The notes: generated by a model from the sequence alone, not told the origin. A DNA stretch of 64,000 nucleotides from Snodgrassella sp945267035 (GCF_026535915.1 NZ_JAFNPF010000001.1:1488001-1552000), one strand, 5' to 3'. Positions 1-9,664 are shown, counted from the stretch's first letter. A program made the numbers and translations.

Positions 1-358
1 AGGGTAAACCAGTGAAACTGAAGTTGCTCCAATGAGGAGATAAACAAATTAAGCGTTGTTTTGTAGCTAATCTATTCCTTCCCAATATTTGTTCTCATGG
101 TATGCAGTTAAAAATGCCATGAGATCAGACCAAATGTTACTAATGCTTTAGCCTATTTGGCGTTAGGCGCTAGATTAATTCAGGTTGCGTTTGCTAGCGA
201 GTAAACATCCTTAAAAGAGATTTACCATTAAGACGGCCACTCTTTAGCTTTATTTATTTTTTATTGATAACAAAGCTTTTACTTGAGCTACAGCTGCTTT
301 GTTAAAAGTATATAAAAATTATAGTGTTACAAACCTATAAGTTTTTTTTATTTTCTCT
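1..358. other. gene-free stretch upstream of clpB
   Basis: I see no credible coding frame here. The stretch is AT-rich with scattered stops in all frames. Its right end leads into the clpB promoter. It may hold the 3' flank of a gene outside the window. Confidence 0.5.
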
Positions 359-387
359 CTTGACATTAATTTTCCCAGACCCATATA
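359..387 (+). promoter_or_regulatory. heat-shock (sigma-32 type) promoter of clpB
   Basis: CTTGAC at 359-364 and CCCATATA at 380-387 are separated by 15 bases. This matches the sigma-32 pattern CTTGAA / CCCCATnT better than a sigma-70 promoter. It lies about 35 bases before clpB, a classic heat-shock gene. A strong ribosome site (GGAGGA, 410-415) follows. The assignment is inferred from motif and context. Confidence 0.65.
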
Positions 388-421
388 TTTCATAACAACA
401 AAATCTTCTGGAGGAAATTTA

Positions 422-2995
422 ATGAGATTCGACAAACTAACCGCTAAATTTCAAGAAGCATTACAAGATGCTCAAAGTATGGCTTTAGCGCAGGATGCCG
501 GCTACATTGAAGCGATTTTTGTGTTAAAAGCTTTAATGGACGATCCCAATAGTGGCAGCTCTGCCCTTCTCGCGCAAGCCAATGTCAATATTTCGCAAGT
601 CAAACAGCAAATCGAAAGTACGATATCCAGCCTGCCTAAAGTATCCGGACAAGGTGGTGAAATCCTTCCCAGCACTGAATTACAGCATATCTTAAATTTA
701 ATGGATAAAGCGGCCGCCAAGCGCAATGATGCTTATATCGCCAGTGAGTTATTTTTACTGGCTGCGGTGCAAGAAAACGGACAATGTGGGCGGATTTTAA
801 AACAGGCAGGTGCCACTGAAGACGGACTAAACACAGCCATTGACGCTGTACGCGGAGGAGCAAGCGTGGATAACCCAAATGCAGAAGATCAGCGCGATGC
901 GTTGAAAAAATATACTACTGATTTAACTGAGCGCGCACGTGCCGGCAAACTGGATCCAGTGATCGGTCGTGACGATGAAATTCGTCGAACAATTTTGGTG
1001 CTAGAACGACGCACTAAAAACAACCCTGTGTTGATTGGTGAACCTGGTGTGGGTAAAACGGCCATTGTGGAAGGTCTGGCTCAGCGGATGGTGAATAATG
1101 AAGTACCGGATTCTTTGCGTAATAAACGTCTGCTTATGCTTGACCTCGCCAGTCTGATCGCTGGGGCTAAGTTTCGCGGTGAATTTGAAGAACGCTTAAA
1201 AGCGGTGCTCAATGATTTATCTAAAGATGAAGGTAATACGATTATTTTCATTGATGAAATACATACGTTAGTGGGTGCCGGCAAAGCTGATGGTGCAATG
1301 GATGCAGGTAATATGCTTAAACCTGCTTTAGCTCGAGGTGAATTGCATTGTATTGGTGCCACTACTTTAGATGAATACCGGCAGTACATTGAAAAAGACC
1401 CTGCACTGGAGCGTCGTTTTCAGAAAGTGCTGGTTAAAGAACCGACGGTTGAAGACACCATCGCCATTCTGCGTGGTTTACAAGAACGTTATGAGATTTA
1501 TCATGGTGTGGAAATCACCGATCCGGCCATTGTGGCTGCGGCTGAATTATCTAATCGTTATATTACCGATCGTTTTTTACCGGATAAAGCCATCGACTTA
1601 ATTGATGAAGCCGCGTCTTTAATCAAGGTGGAAAGTCAATCTATGCCTGAAAGCATGGATAAACTTAAACGCCGTGAAATACAGTTAGAAATTGAACGTG
1701 CTTCTTTAGTGAAAGAAACTGATGAAGCCAGTATGAAACGTTTAGCATTGCTGGATGAAGAACTGGACAATGTGAAACGCGAGTTTGCCGATCTGGATGA
1801 AATCTGGAAAGCCGAACGCGCCAAAGCTCAAGGCAGTGTGACCATTAAAGAACAGATTGATCATTTAAAAATCAAAATGGATGCACTCAAACGTGAAGGC
1901 AAATGGGAAGAGGTAGCTAAGCTACAATATGAAGAGTTACCAAAACTGGAAGCACAGTTACAGGCAGCCGATAATGGTCAGGTTAGTGAGCAGCCCAATA
2001 AGTTGCTGCGTACTAAAGTCGGCTCAGAAGAAATTGCAGAAATCGTTTCGCGCATGACTGGCATTCCTGTTTCTAAAATGATGGCTGGTGAGCGCGAAAA
2101 ACTTCTTAAAATTGAGCAAGTGTTGCATGAACGCGTGGTGGGTCAGGATGAAGCGGTACGTGCTGTCGCCGATGCGATTCGTCGTTCGCGCTCTGGTCTG
2201 GCTGACCCGAATAAACCTTATGGCAGCTTTCTGTTTTTAGGTCCTACTGGTGTGGGTAAGACCGAACTGTGTAAGACGCTGGCAACTTTTCTGTTTGACA
2301 GTGAATCACATTTGATCCGCATCGATATGTCTGAGTATATGGAGAAACACTCTATCGCCCGACTCATCGGTGCGCCTCCCGGCTATGTCGGTTATGAAGA
2401 AGGTGGTTATCTGACAGAGCAAGTCCGCCGTAATCCCTACAGTGTGGTGCTCTTAGATGAAGTTGAAAAAGCACATCCAGATGTTTTCAATATTTTGTTA
2501 CAAGTATTGGATGATGGGCGGTTAACCGATGGTCAAGGACGAACAGTTGATTTTAAAAATACAGTTATCGTGATGACCTCGAATATCGGCAGTCAGGAAA
2601 TCCAAAAAATGGATACGGAAGACTATGCAGCAATTAAAGCAGCAGTCATGGAAGAAGTGAAACAATATTTCCGTCCTGAACTCATTAACCGAATTGATGA
2701 AGTGGTGGTTTTCCACAGTCTCAATCAATCCAATATCCGTGCCATTGCCAATATTCAATTGGCGGGATTACGCAAGCGGTTAGAAAACATGGATTTGCAT
2801 TTACAGGTTGACGATGCTGCTTTAGATGCTTTGGCACAGGTGGGCTTTGATCCGGTGTATGGCGCACGTCCGTTAAAACGCGCTATTCAGACTGAAATCG
2901 AAAACCCATTGGCAAAAGAGTTACTGGCTGGTGATTATGCTCCAGGTAGTACCATCATGATTACCGCACAAGATGGTATTTTGACTTTTGCCTAA
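422..2995 (+). CDS. clpB: ATP-dependent disaggregase ClpB
   Basis: This is a cytosolic AAA+ chaperone that pulls polypeptides out of aggregates together with DnaK. The 857 residues match the usual ClpB length. Domains in order are an N-terminal Clp repeat domain (about 1-145), a first AAA+ module with Walker A GEPGVGKTA (about 205) and Walker B IIFIDE, the long coiled-coil M-domain (about 405-530) that separates ClpB from ClpA, and a second AAA+ module with GPTGVGKTE (about 605) and VVLLDEVEKAH. A C-terminal D2-small domain (VYGARPLKRAIQ) completes it. The gene stands alone between a heat-shock-type promoter and a strong terminator. The ATG is set by GGAGGA seven bases upstream. Confidence 0.98.
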   Translation: MRFDKLTAKFQEALQDAQSMALAQDAGYIEAIFVLKALMDDPNSGSSALLAQANVNISQVKQQIESTISSLPKVSGQGGEILPSTELQHILNLMDKAAAKRNDAYIASELFLLAAVQENGQCGRILKQAGATEDGLNTAIDAVRGGASVDNPNAEDQRDALKKYTTDLTERARAGKLDPVIGRDDEIRRTILVLERRTKNNPVLIGEPGVGKTAIVEGLAQRMVNNEVPDSLRNKRLLMLDLASLIAGAKFRGEFEERLKAVLNDLSKDEGNTIIFIDEIHTLVGAGKADGAMDAGNMLKPALARGELHCIGATTLDEYRQYIEKDPALERRFQKVLVKEPTVEDTIAILRGLQERYEIYHGVEITDPAIVAAAELSNRYITDRFLPDKAIDLIDEAASLIKVESQSMPESMDKLKRREIQLEIERASLVKETDEASMKRLALLDEELDNVKREFADLDEIWKAERAKAQGSVTIKEQIDHLKIKMDALKREGKWEEVAKLQYEELPKLEAQLQAADNGQVSEQPNKLLRTKVGSEEIAEIVSRMTGIPVSKMMAGEREKLLKIEQVLHERVVGQDEAVRAVADAIRRSRSGLADPNKPYGSFLFLGPTGVGKTELCKTLATFLFDSESHLIRIDMSEYMEKHSIARLIGAPPGYVGYEEGGYLTEQVRRNPYSVVLLDEVEKAHPDVFNILLQVLDDGRLTDGQGRTVDFKNTVIVMTSNIGSQEIQKMDTEDYAAIKAAVMEEVKQYFRPELINRIDEVVVFHSLNQSNIRAIANIQLAGLRKRLENMDLHLQVDDAALDALAQVGFDPVYGARPLKRAIQTEIENPLAKELLAGDYAPGSTIMITAQDGILTFA

Positions 2996-3019
2996 GCACT
3001 GCATTCATTCAGCATGATC

Positions 3020-3048
3020 AGCGGATGGGAAACCCATCCGCTTTTTTT
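3020..3048 (+). terminator. intrinsic terminator of clpB
   Basis: The arms AGCGGATGGG and CCCATCCGCT flank an AAA loop and are followed by seven T. It lies 25 bases after the clpB stop. Confidence 0.93.
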
Positions 3049-3336
3049 ATGCTGCTCTTCTTCAAACATCAACAGTTAAAACGACCAATGGGTTAGATTA
3101 AAATTTACCGCCATGTTGGCAAAAATTTGGTTTAAGATTCAAACTGCATTATGATCATTATTTGCATAGTCGCAATGACAAGTTCCATCTTGTTGACACT
3201 GACTTTATTTTGTCTCTTGCAACGGATGATTATTCAATTACTCAAATTATTAATGCAAAGCGTAAACCAACTGTGCAGCATTAAAAATTCAGTGGTGGCT
3301 AACTCACTAGAATTGAACATCAATATAGGAAGGTAA

Positions 3337-3801
3337 ATGGCAGAAGAAATTGAACGCAAATTTCTGGTTAATGGCAATGCATGGCGAGAATTAGCCAGTG
3401 GCATATTGTTTAGTCAAGGTTATCTATCTACAGACAAGCATCGCACTGTTCGGGTACGCATTCAACACGATCAAGCTACCTTAACCATTAAAGGGCTCAC
3501 TGAAGGAATCAGTAGAAGTGAATTTGAATACCCGATTCCTTTAGCTGATGCCCAGATGATGCTGGAGAAGCTGGCTGAGCAACCAATAATCAAGAAATAT
3601 CGCTATCGCATCCCTGTAGATGATGTTGTCTGGGAAATTGATGAATTTCTAGGCGCCAATCAGGGATTGATAATGGCCGAAGTAGAATTGCTCTCGCCTG
3701 ATCAGGTTCTACATTTGCCCGCATGGATTGGCAAAGAAGTTTCACATGACCCCCGCTATTACAACAACAATCTGGTTAAGCGACCTTTTAGTACCTGGTA
3801 A
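3337..3801 (+). CDS. CYTH domain protein (inorganic triphosphatase-like)
   Basis: The 154-residue single-domain protein opens with the CYTH signature EIERKFLV (residues 4-11), the metal and triphosphate-binding ExExK motif of the triphosphate tunnel fold. Basic strand residues (VRVRIQ, LTIKG) and acidic ones (WEIDEF, AEVELLS) follow the usual pattern. Family members hydrolyse inorganic triphosphate or act as class IV adenylate cyclases or thiamine triphosphatases. The short stand-alone bacterial form is usually called a CYTH or adenylate cyclase-like protein. The start is fixed by AGGAAGG just upstream. The substrate cannot be read from the sequence. Confidence 0.9.
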   Translation: MAEEIERKFLVNGNAWRELASGILFSQGYLSTDKHRTVRVRIQHDQATLTIKGLTEGISRSEFEYPIPLADAQMMLEKLAEQPIIKKYRYRIPVDDVVWEIDEFLGANQGLIMAEVELLSPDQVLHLPAWIGKEVSHDPRYYNNNLVKRPFSTW

Positions 3802-3839
3802 ATCCATCAATGCTAATTCATTGGCACAATCTATTTTGC

Positions 3840-4742
3840 TCAGCTCAGCAGTAAATCTTCGCGCGTCAGCAAAAAGACAAAGCCATCACCGCCGCTGGTA
3901 TTGAGCCAGGTAAATGGCAGCTCCGGAAATGCCTGTTCCAGTACATCGCGATTATGCCCTATCTCAACCAATAACACCCCTTGTGGATTAAGATATTTCG
4001 CTGCCTGCTGAATAATCTGGCGGGTGATATCTAATCCGTCTATTCCACTTCCTAATGCCAGTTCCGGTTCATGTAAATATTCTTCTGGAAGTTCTGCCAC
4101 CGACTCTGCATCTACATACGGAGGATTGGAGACAATGAGATCATAAGTCTTTTCTAAGCCGGTAAATAAGTCTGTGTGAATAAGATGTATCCTGTCTTCC
4201 AGACCATAGGCTTCCACATTTATTCCAGCCACTTCGAGCGCATCCAGACTGATATCAACCGCATCGATGGTGGCTTCGGGATAAACATGAGCCATTTGAA
4301 TGGCCAATGCACCACTGCCAGTACACAGATCTAAGGCATTATGGATCAACTCTTCATATTCAATCCACGGCTTTAATGGTTCCCCTAAAAGCTCGTAAAT
4401 AAATGAGCGCGGCACAATTACCCGTTCATCGACATAAAACTCATATTCACCCTGCCATGCTTGATGGGTCAGGTAGGACACCGGAATACGCTCCTCAACT
4501 CGGCGACGAATCAATTGCAGTAACCGAACTTTTTCATCCGTTAACAGGCGCGCTTGCATAAATGGTTCTAAAGTGTCCAAGGGAAGATGCAAAGTATGCA
4601 GAATCAGATAGGCTGCTTCATCATAGGCATTGTCATTCCCATGACCAAAAAAGAGCTCAGCCTGATTAAACTGACTGACTGCATAGCGAAAAAAATCTTG
4701 TACTGTTTTGAGACTAACTAAAACTTCATCACATTCTGACAT
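3840..4742 (-). CDS. prmB: ribosomal protein L3 glutamine N5-methyltransferase PrmB
   Basis: This SAM-dependent enzyme methylates the glutamine side chain of ribosomal protein L3 during 50S assembly. The 300-residue protein has an N-terminal helical substrate domain (about 1-120) and a Rossmann methyltransferase domain with motif I LDLCTGSGALAIQMA (about 143-157). The NPPY catalytic motif lies in IVSNPPYVDAE, where it binds the target amide. The VSYLTHQAWQGEYEFYVDERVIVPR stretch, in parts, separates PrmB from the release-factor enzyme PrmC. It is convergent with the CYTH gene, with about 40 bases between stops and no obvious hairpin. The start context is weak but the length fits the family. 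Confidence 0.92.
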   Translation of the reverse strand: MSECDEVLVSLKTVQDFFRYAVSQFNQAELFFGHGNDNAYDEAAYLILHTLHLPLDTLEPFMQARLLTDEKVRLLQLIRRRVEERIPVSYLTHQAWQGEYEFYVDERVIVPRSFIYELLGEPLKPWIEYEELIHNALDLCTGSGALAIQMAHVYPEATIDAVDISLDALEVAGINVEAYGLEDRIHLIHTDLFTGLEKTYDLIVSNPPYVDAESVAELPEEYLHEPELALGSGIDGLDITRQIIQQAAKYLNPQGVLLVEIGHNRDVLEQAFPELPFTWLNTSGGDGFVFLLTREDLLLS

Positions 4743-4836
4743 GGTCTGTATTCACGGAAAAATTAATGGCTAATTATAACAGTTGCCGCATCCAGTTCGG
4801 GAATATTGGCTAAAGACATGCCTGGCAAAAACAAAC

Positions 4837-5433
4837 TCAAAATTGACGAGGCAATAGATGGCGGTTATCAGGGTTTTGAAAAAATGGTTTCAGAAGTCGG
4901 CGAAATTCGGGCAAGCAGGATAAATAACGTGGATCATGTTGTTGAGCCAGATAATAGTGCTGAACAACCCTTGCTTGCTGCTCCATATTTAAGTCTCTAA
5001 AGGCGTTGATGGTATTCAATGCTGGATAGGTATAGCCACGAGCTTGATAATATCCTCCTCTTACAGCGAGACAAACACCAGCAAATAACAAAGGATAGCC
5101 ATGCTGATATTGCCACACATGCACTAACTCATGAATAAACCAAGCCCGTGTTTCAACATCACTTTGACTAAAGTCCTGCTGATAATGCGCCGAGGGAAAC
5201 ACAATGGTATTTCCGCAAGTAATAGCAGCATCGGGGTGCAGCAGCCACCATGCCCCGTCGGCTATTTGCACCTTACGCCAATCAATAGCATTGCCCAAAG
5301 TATTTCGGGCAAGTTCTATTTCTCGCTGCGAAAGCAGGCGTTTTTTGTGGTTAAGTTCTGACATGAATTGGTTTGTTACATCATTTAAATGGATTAAATA
5401 CGGCTCATGAATACAGAAAGCTTGATTGAACAT
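4837..5433 (-). CDS. putative zinc metallopeptidase-like protein (HExxH)
   Basis: This is an unnamed 198-residue protein. WFIHELVHVWQYQHG (about 101-115) contains an HELVH zinc-binding helix with the following H/W-Q pattern of DUF4157-like and Vgr-related putative peptidases. There is no signal peptide or membrane segment, so it is probably cytosolic. A conserved-looking tail (YLSCLPEFRRLLKPFF) follows. A third zinc ligand is not obvious, so catalysis is unproven. The gene is transcribed away from the Smr gene toward prmB, with about 95 bases to the prmB start. The function is unknown and the family assignment rests on the motif only. Confidence 0.72.
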   Translation of the reverse strand: MFNQAFCIHEPYLIHLNDVTNQFMSELNHKKRLLSQREIELARNTLGNAIDWRKVQIADGAWWLLHPDAAITCGNTIVFPSAHYQQDFSQSDVETRAWFIHELVHVWQYQHGYPLLFAGVCLAVRGGYYQARGYTYPALNTINAFRDLNMEQQARVVQHYYLAQQHDPRYLSCLPEFRRLLKPFFQNPDNRHLLPRQF

Positions 5434-5534
5434 CTGCAGATAATAAAATTTAGCTTTATGCTGTCTTCATGCTGACCCATATTGTGCGTGTTTTGGTCAA
5501 ATAGGTAAACAATTATTAGCCCAAACCGCTAAAT

Positions 5535-6167
5535 TTATTGATCAGTATTGGGATGTCGTTGTTTTCTTTTCACCAATACATACACCGCACCATCATTGCG
5601 CTCATTCGGTTGAGCATAAGCCAGAACTTGCGGATGCTCCATCAACCAGCGCCGGACTAAATTTTTTAATACTGGCTGATAATTTTTTGACCCCAATCCG
5701 CTACCATGCACGATCTCACCCACCACGCCATGTTGTTGAACATACTCAATAAATTCATTGAGTGTTTCCTGTGCTTCATCCTGCCGATATCCATGCAAGT
5801 CAACATACGCCACAATGGGATAATGTTTAGCTTGTAAACGCTGGATATCCTGCTTACCCCGACCATTTTTACTAAAAAATGCTGGTGCTTCATCCTGTTG
5901 ACTATCTCCAATATAAAAATAGCTGCTATCATCGATTAACTCATCAGCAGATTTGGTCCTGATCTTAATCGCAGATGAATTGCGCGGATGCTGAAATTGA
6001 TTGCGTGGTTTCAGCGGTGTCACCAACGTTCCCATTTCTTTAGCAAAATCGATATCTTCAGTTCGACTTTGCTGCTGCTGGCGTGCTTCTTCCTGCTGTT
6101 GTTGCCGTTGCGCCTTAGCCTGTTTACTTAATTGTTTCAATTGATCCTGAAAAGGGGTTTTACTCAT
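5535..6167 (-). CDS. Smr domain protein
   Basis: The 210-residue protein has a C-terminal Smr domain (about 120-200), marked by VDLHGYRQDEAQ and the glycine-rich IVHGSGLGSKN, followed by AQPNERNDGAVYVLVKR. Smr domains nick or bind DNA or RNA and are found in MutS2 and in small stand-alone SmrA/SmrB proteins. SmrB-type proteins cleave mRNA at collided ribosomes. The N-terminal 45 residues are a glutamine/arginine-rich, probably helical region (QAKAQRQQQQEEARQQQQ). The stand-alone architecture resembles SmrA or SmrB, but the sequence alone does not decide between them. Confidence 0.88.
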   Translation of the reverse strand: MSKTPFQDQLKQLSKQAKAQRQQQQEEARQQQQSRTEDIDFAKEMGTLVTPLKPRNQFQHPRNSSAIKIRTKSADELIDDSSYFYIGDSQQDEAPAFFSKNGRGKQDIQRLQAKHYPIVAYVDLHGYRQDEAQETLNEFIEYVQQHGVVGEIVHGSGLGSKNYQPVLKNLVRRWLMEHPQVLAYAQPNERNDGAVYVLVKRKQRHPNTDQ

Positions 6168-6335
6168 ACAGATAATCTTGAAATCACATAACGATAGGAA
6201 TATTCTAGCAGAGGCGAAGTTAATACTGATCGCTTAAATAAGTTAATTGCGTTAAATGCAACTGTAGTATCCCGAAGCAGATTTAGTTATACTGCACTCA
6301 AATGAAACACATAACCATAATTTGGAATCAGTTTT

Positions 6336-7550
6336 ATGACTACACATAATGAACCGGCACGATTCATCGAACAAGCTGATGTTGTTATTGTCGGTGCTGG
6401 TCCTGCCGGACTCAGTATGGCGCGCGCATTGGCACCATCTGGTTTAGCGATCACCATAGTAGAAAAAAACGACCGTGCTACTTTAGCTGAACCCCCTTTC
6501 GATGGACGGGAAATAGCCCTGACGCATTATTCCAAAGAATTAATGCAAAAGCTTCAGTTATGGTCAAAAATTTCTCCGGAAGAAATCTATCCACTACGCG
6601 ATGCTAAAGTCATCAATGGTCATTCAAATTATCAGTTACATTTTGAACAACCCACTAAGGCTCGTGGCAAACCGGCTAATTCTTTGGGTTTTTTAATCAG
6701 TAATCATAATATACGTCGCGCAGCGTATGAAGCGGTTTTGCCCTATGAAAACATTCAAATCATCGATGGACATAGCATCACCGAAGTTAATAATAGTCAG
6801 CCAGAAACCATTGAAGCGGTGCTGGATAATGGACAAATTTTAAAAAGCAAACTTCTGATCGCTGCTGACAGTCGATTTTCAGGTATTCGCCGCCAACTTG
6901 GCATAGGGGCAAATATGCGTGATTTCGGCCGCACAGTAATCGTGTTTAGAATGCGCCACACTTTGACCAATCAGCATACGGCATTTGAATGTTTTCATTA
7001 TGGTCGAACATTGGCTTTATTACCGCTAGAAGAAAATTTAACCAACTGCGTAATCACCATCAATAATGAATATGTCAAAGAGATTCTCTCCATGACACCA
7101 ACGCAATTGGAAGAAGACATCAAAAAACAGTTGCGCGGTAAACTTGGTGATATGACCTTAGCCAGCACCATCCATCATTATCCATTAGTGGGTGTACATG
7201 CCAATACATTTTATACCCATCGGGCTGCATTGATTGGTGATGCTGCGGTCGGCATGCATCCGGTAACAGCGCATGGCTTTAATTTGGGCCTGAATAGTGT
7301 GGGTATTTTAGCCAAAAAAATTAATGATGCTGTACAACAAGGCAAAGACATAGGCAGCAGTGCCCTACTGGCCAGTTATCAGCGTCATCATATGCCCCAT
7401 ACCTTGGCTCTTTATCACGGCACCAACGCCATGATTTCTTTGTTCACCAATGATACCCCCCCTGCGCGACTGGTTCGCTCCATGGTGCTACGGGTAAGCA
7501 ATAATCTACCGCCCTTGAAAAAACTCATTAGCTTACAATTAACGGGTTAA
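6336..7550 (+). CDS. ubiM: ubiquinone biosynthesis flavin hydroxylase UbiM
   Basis: This FAD-dependent monooxygenase adds ring hydroxyls during ubiquinone synthesis at the inner face of the membrane. The 404 residues show the three class A flavoprotein motifs: GxGxxG in VIVGAGPAGLSMARAL (about 17-32), the DG-like AADSRFSGIRRQLG (about 182), and the FAD ribityl motif LIGDAAVGMHPVTAHGFN (about 303). The MHPVTAHGFN version of the last motif is typical of the UbiM group known from Neisseria, where one relaxed enzyme can cover several ring positions. The alternatives are UbiH and UbiF, which usually carry DAAHxxHPxAGQG. It is convergent with pyrF across a shared terminator. Confidence 0.88.
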   Translation: MTTHNEPARFIEQADVVIVGAGPAGLSMARALAPSGLAITIVEKNDRATLAEPPFDGREIALTHYSKELMQKLQLWSKISPEEIYPLRDAKVINGHSNYQLHFEQPTKARGKPANSLGFLISNHNIRRAAYEAVLPYENIQIIDGHSITEVNNSQPETIEAVLDNGQILKSKLLIAADSRFSGIRRQLGIGANMRDFGRTVIVFRMRHTLTNQHTAFECFHYGRTLALLPLEENLTNCVITINNEYVKEILSMTPTQLEEDIKKQLRGKLGDMTLASTIHHYPLVGVHANTFYTHRAALIGDAAVGMHPVTAHGFNLGLNSVGILAKKINDAVQQGKDIGSSALLASYQRHHMPHTLALYHGTNAMISLFTNDTPPARLVRSMVLRVSNNLPPLKKLISLQLTG

Positions 7551-7557
7551 TACAGAT

Positions 7558-7593
7558 AAAAAAGAGCTTGAATTTTTTTCAAGCTCTTTTTTT
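7558..7593. terminator. bidirectional terminator between ubiM and pyrF
   Basis: The arms AAAAAGAGCTTGAA and TTCAAGCTCTTTTT flank a T-rich loop. The A and T runs on both outer sides allow termination of both converging genes. Confidence 0.93.
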
Positions 7594-7611
7594 ACCACAA
7601 TAATGGGGCAA

Positions 7612-8340
7612 TCAGATCAGGCCTTGGTTGATTTGTTCGAGTAATAAGACTGGGTTTTCACTTTGGGTGATGGGACGACCCATAACCAAATAGCTACTGC
7701 CAGCAGCTAACGCATCCTTTGGTAGCATAATGCGACGTTGATCATCTGTAGTCGTTGTGCTCAGACGAATACCAGGGGTAACCAGCAACCATTCTTGCCC
7801 AAGCTGAGCGCGCAACATCGTTGCTTCCTGTGCCGAGCAAACCACTCCATCCAAACCAGACTGTTGAGCCAAACCAGCCAAATGCATCACCTGCTCAGCA
7901 ATAGGTCTGTTCACGCCGGTTTGCAATAGATCTGCCTGCGTCATACTGGTTAGCACCGTTACACCAATCAAAAATGGTCGATGCTGATAATGACTGACCG
8001 CTTCGGCGGCCGCCTCCATCATCCGCTGCCCTCCACTGGCATGCATATCAACCATCCACACCCCCATCTCTGCAGCCACCTTACAGGCAGCAGCCACCGT
8101 ATTGGGTATATCATGATATTTCAGATCCAGAAATACCTTAAAGCCCTGATGAACAAGCTGTTCGACCAAATGACGGCCAGAAGCAGTAAATAACTCTTTA
8201 CCAATCTTCAGTTGGCATAGGTGTGGCGATAATTGTCGCACAAACTGCAAAGTTTGCTTTTCATCAGCAAAATCCAACGCCACAATGACCGGTGTGCGAG
8301 GATGAACATAGTTTTCTGTATCAAGTATTAAGGGATTCAT
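7612..8340 (-). CDS. pyrF: orotidine-5'-phosphate decarboxylase PyrF
   Basis: This enzyme converts orotidine monophosphate to UMP, the last step of de novo pyrimidine synthesis. The TIM-barrel protein shows VALDFAD near the N-terminus, LKIGKELFT, the catalytic LDLKYHDIPNTV (Lys-Asp-Lys/His-Asp charge network) and the phosphate loop VTPGIR followed by MGRPIT. I chose the ATG at 8340 (242 residues). A TTG at 8358 would add six residues but has no better ribosome site. It lies downstream of lapB on the same strand, the same lapA-lapB-pyrF order as in E. coli, so co-transcription is likely across the 139-base gap. Confidence 0.95.
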   Translation of the reverse strand: MNPLILDTENYVHPRTPVIVALDFADEKQTLQFVRQLSPHLCQLKIGKELFTASGRHLVEQLVHQGFKVFLDLKYHDIPNTVAAACKVAAEMGVWMVDMHASGGQRMMEAAAEAVSHYQHRPFLIGVTVLTSMTQADLLQTGVNRPIAEQVMHLAGLAQQSGLDGVVCSAQEATMLRAQLGQEWLLVTPGIRLSTTTTDDQRRIMLPKDALAAGSSYLVMGRPITQSENPVLLLEQINQGLI

Positions 8341-8479
8341 GGGTAATAAGACAGTCAAATCAAGGAAAAATAGTTAGCTTAGACAAGTTAACCATAATTT
8401 ATTTTAGCATTGAATACACATAAAAAACTGGCTGTCAAAACCACATCAGCCAGCCAGATCATACATTTTTCAGTCAGTT

Positions 8480-9664
8480 TTAAACATCAATGCGGTTTGG
8501 GGTAAATGTTTCCCATTTATTGCATGCTGGACAATGCCAGAAAAAAACCTGCGATTTAAAATGACAATGACGACAGCGGTACATAACGGATTTTTGCATC
8601 TGCATGCCCACCACAGAACGCATCATATCCACATCAACGCGCCATTTTGCATCAATATTATTTTGTAATACCGCCAATAAACGATAAGTACCGGTTAAAG
8701 TGGGTTTACGGCGCACGAGATCAATCGCTGTTTCAGTGGCTTTGGTTTCGCCGTATATGGGTAAAGACTTTTCATAAATTACGCTGGTTAAATCCAGTTG
8801 CGGAAAAGTCTGGGCATAACCAATCAAAACCGCCAAACCATCCGCAGCCTTATTCAGCCCTTCATAAGCGTCATACAGACGATCAGCGATTAAACTCAAA
8901 TATTCATAATTTTGTTTTTCGATGGCGCTGTAGGCATCGATGGCTGCCTGATAGTTTTCCTGTTTCAGTTCAACATCACCAAGAATCATATTGGCGCGGC
9001 AACACTTACGATTGGTAGTTAAAGCCTTAAACACATATTCTCGTGCTTTATTGTATTCAGACTGATATAACGCCAATTGAGCCAATTCACAAAAAAATTG
9101 GGCAATTTCGAACTGGTAAGACTGTTCTGATGAACTCAATTCTTCGGCCAGTTTAATGGCTTTTTGCCAATCCCGATCTTGCTGATAAATATTCAGTAAA
9201 ATTTCGCGTGCCGCTCTGGCTTTACTTCCATGCTGCAAACCCACAAAAATTTGCTCTGCTCGATCCACCAAACCAGCAGCTTGAAAATCCTGCCCAAGCT
9301 CAAACGTCACATTATCCCGACGATCTTCAACCGTGTCTGGAGATTCAAGCAAACGCTGATGTAGAGTAATGGCCTTATCATTTTCGCCGCGTTGGCGATA
9401 AAGTTTACCTAAAGTCAGATGTAACTCATAGGTACTTTGGCTGGCATCACTTTGCTGATCGACTACCTCGGCAAGTTCTCGCACAGCCACCCCGCTTTTA
9501 TGTTCTACTAAAGCATCTAAACTTTTATAAAAACCTTCCGGGATGGTTTTAGCCTGTTTTAATACTGTGCGCATATCAACTCGGGCTGCAAACCAGCCCA
9601 TAGCGAAAAACACCGGTAGCATAATTACCGGAGCAAGCCACATCCAAAAATCATTACTATCCAT
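8480..9664 (-). CDS. lapB: lipopolysaccharide assembly protein LapB (YciM)
   Basis: This inner-membrane-anchored regulator works with protease FtsH to control LpxC turnover and so the rate of lipopolysaccharide synthesis. The 394 residues match the family. There is one N-terminal membrane helix (about 8-24), then tandem TPR helices across the cytoplasmic part (for example LHLTLGKLYRQRGENDKAI). A C-terminal rubredoxin-like metal site consists of two CxxC knuckles (YRCRHCHFK and WHCPACNKW). The start is 18 bases after the lapA stop, giving a tight lapA-lapB pair. Confidence 0.94.
   Translation of the reverse strand: MDSNDFWMWLAPVIMLPVFFAMGWFAARVDMRTVLKQAKTIPEGFYKSLDALVEHKSGVAVRELAEVVDQQSDASQSTYELHLTLGKLYRQRGENDKAITLHQRLLESPDTVEDRRDNVTFELGQDFQAAGLVDRAEQIFVGLQHGSKARAAREILLNIYQQDRDWQKAIKLAEELSSSEQSYQFEIAQFFCELAQLALYQSEYNKAREYVFKALTTNRKCCRANMILGDVELKQENYQAAIDAYSAIEKQNYEYLSLIADRLYDAYEGLNKAADGLAVLIGYAQTFPQLDLTSVIYEKSLPIYGETKATETAIDLVRRKPTLTGTYRLLAVLQNNIDAKWRVDVDMMRSVVGMQMQKSVMYRCRHCHFKSQVFFWHCPACNKWETFTPNRIDV

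Noticed and set aside
1081..1389. Minus-strand ORF of 102 codons
   Set aside because: Antisense shadow of clpB. The plus-strand frame encodes conserved AAA+ motifs throughout.
3151..3336. 61-codon plus-strand ORF abutting the CYTH gene
   Set aside because: Hydrophobic, low-complexity translation with no ribosome site. It fits a chance frame in AT-rich DNA.
4806..5000. 64-codon plus-strand ORF
   Set aside because: Antisense to the 3' end of the HExxH protein gene, with no start signal.
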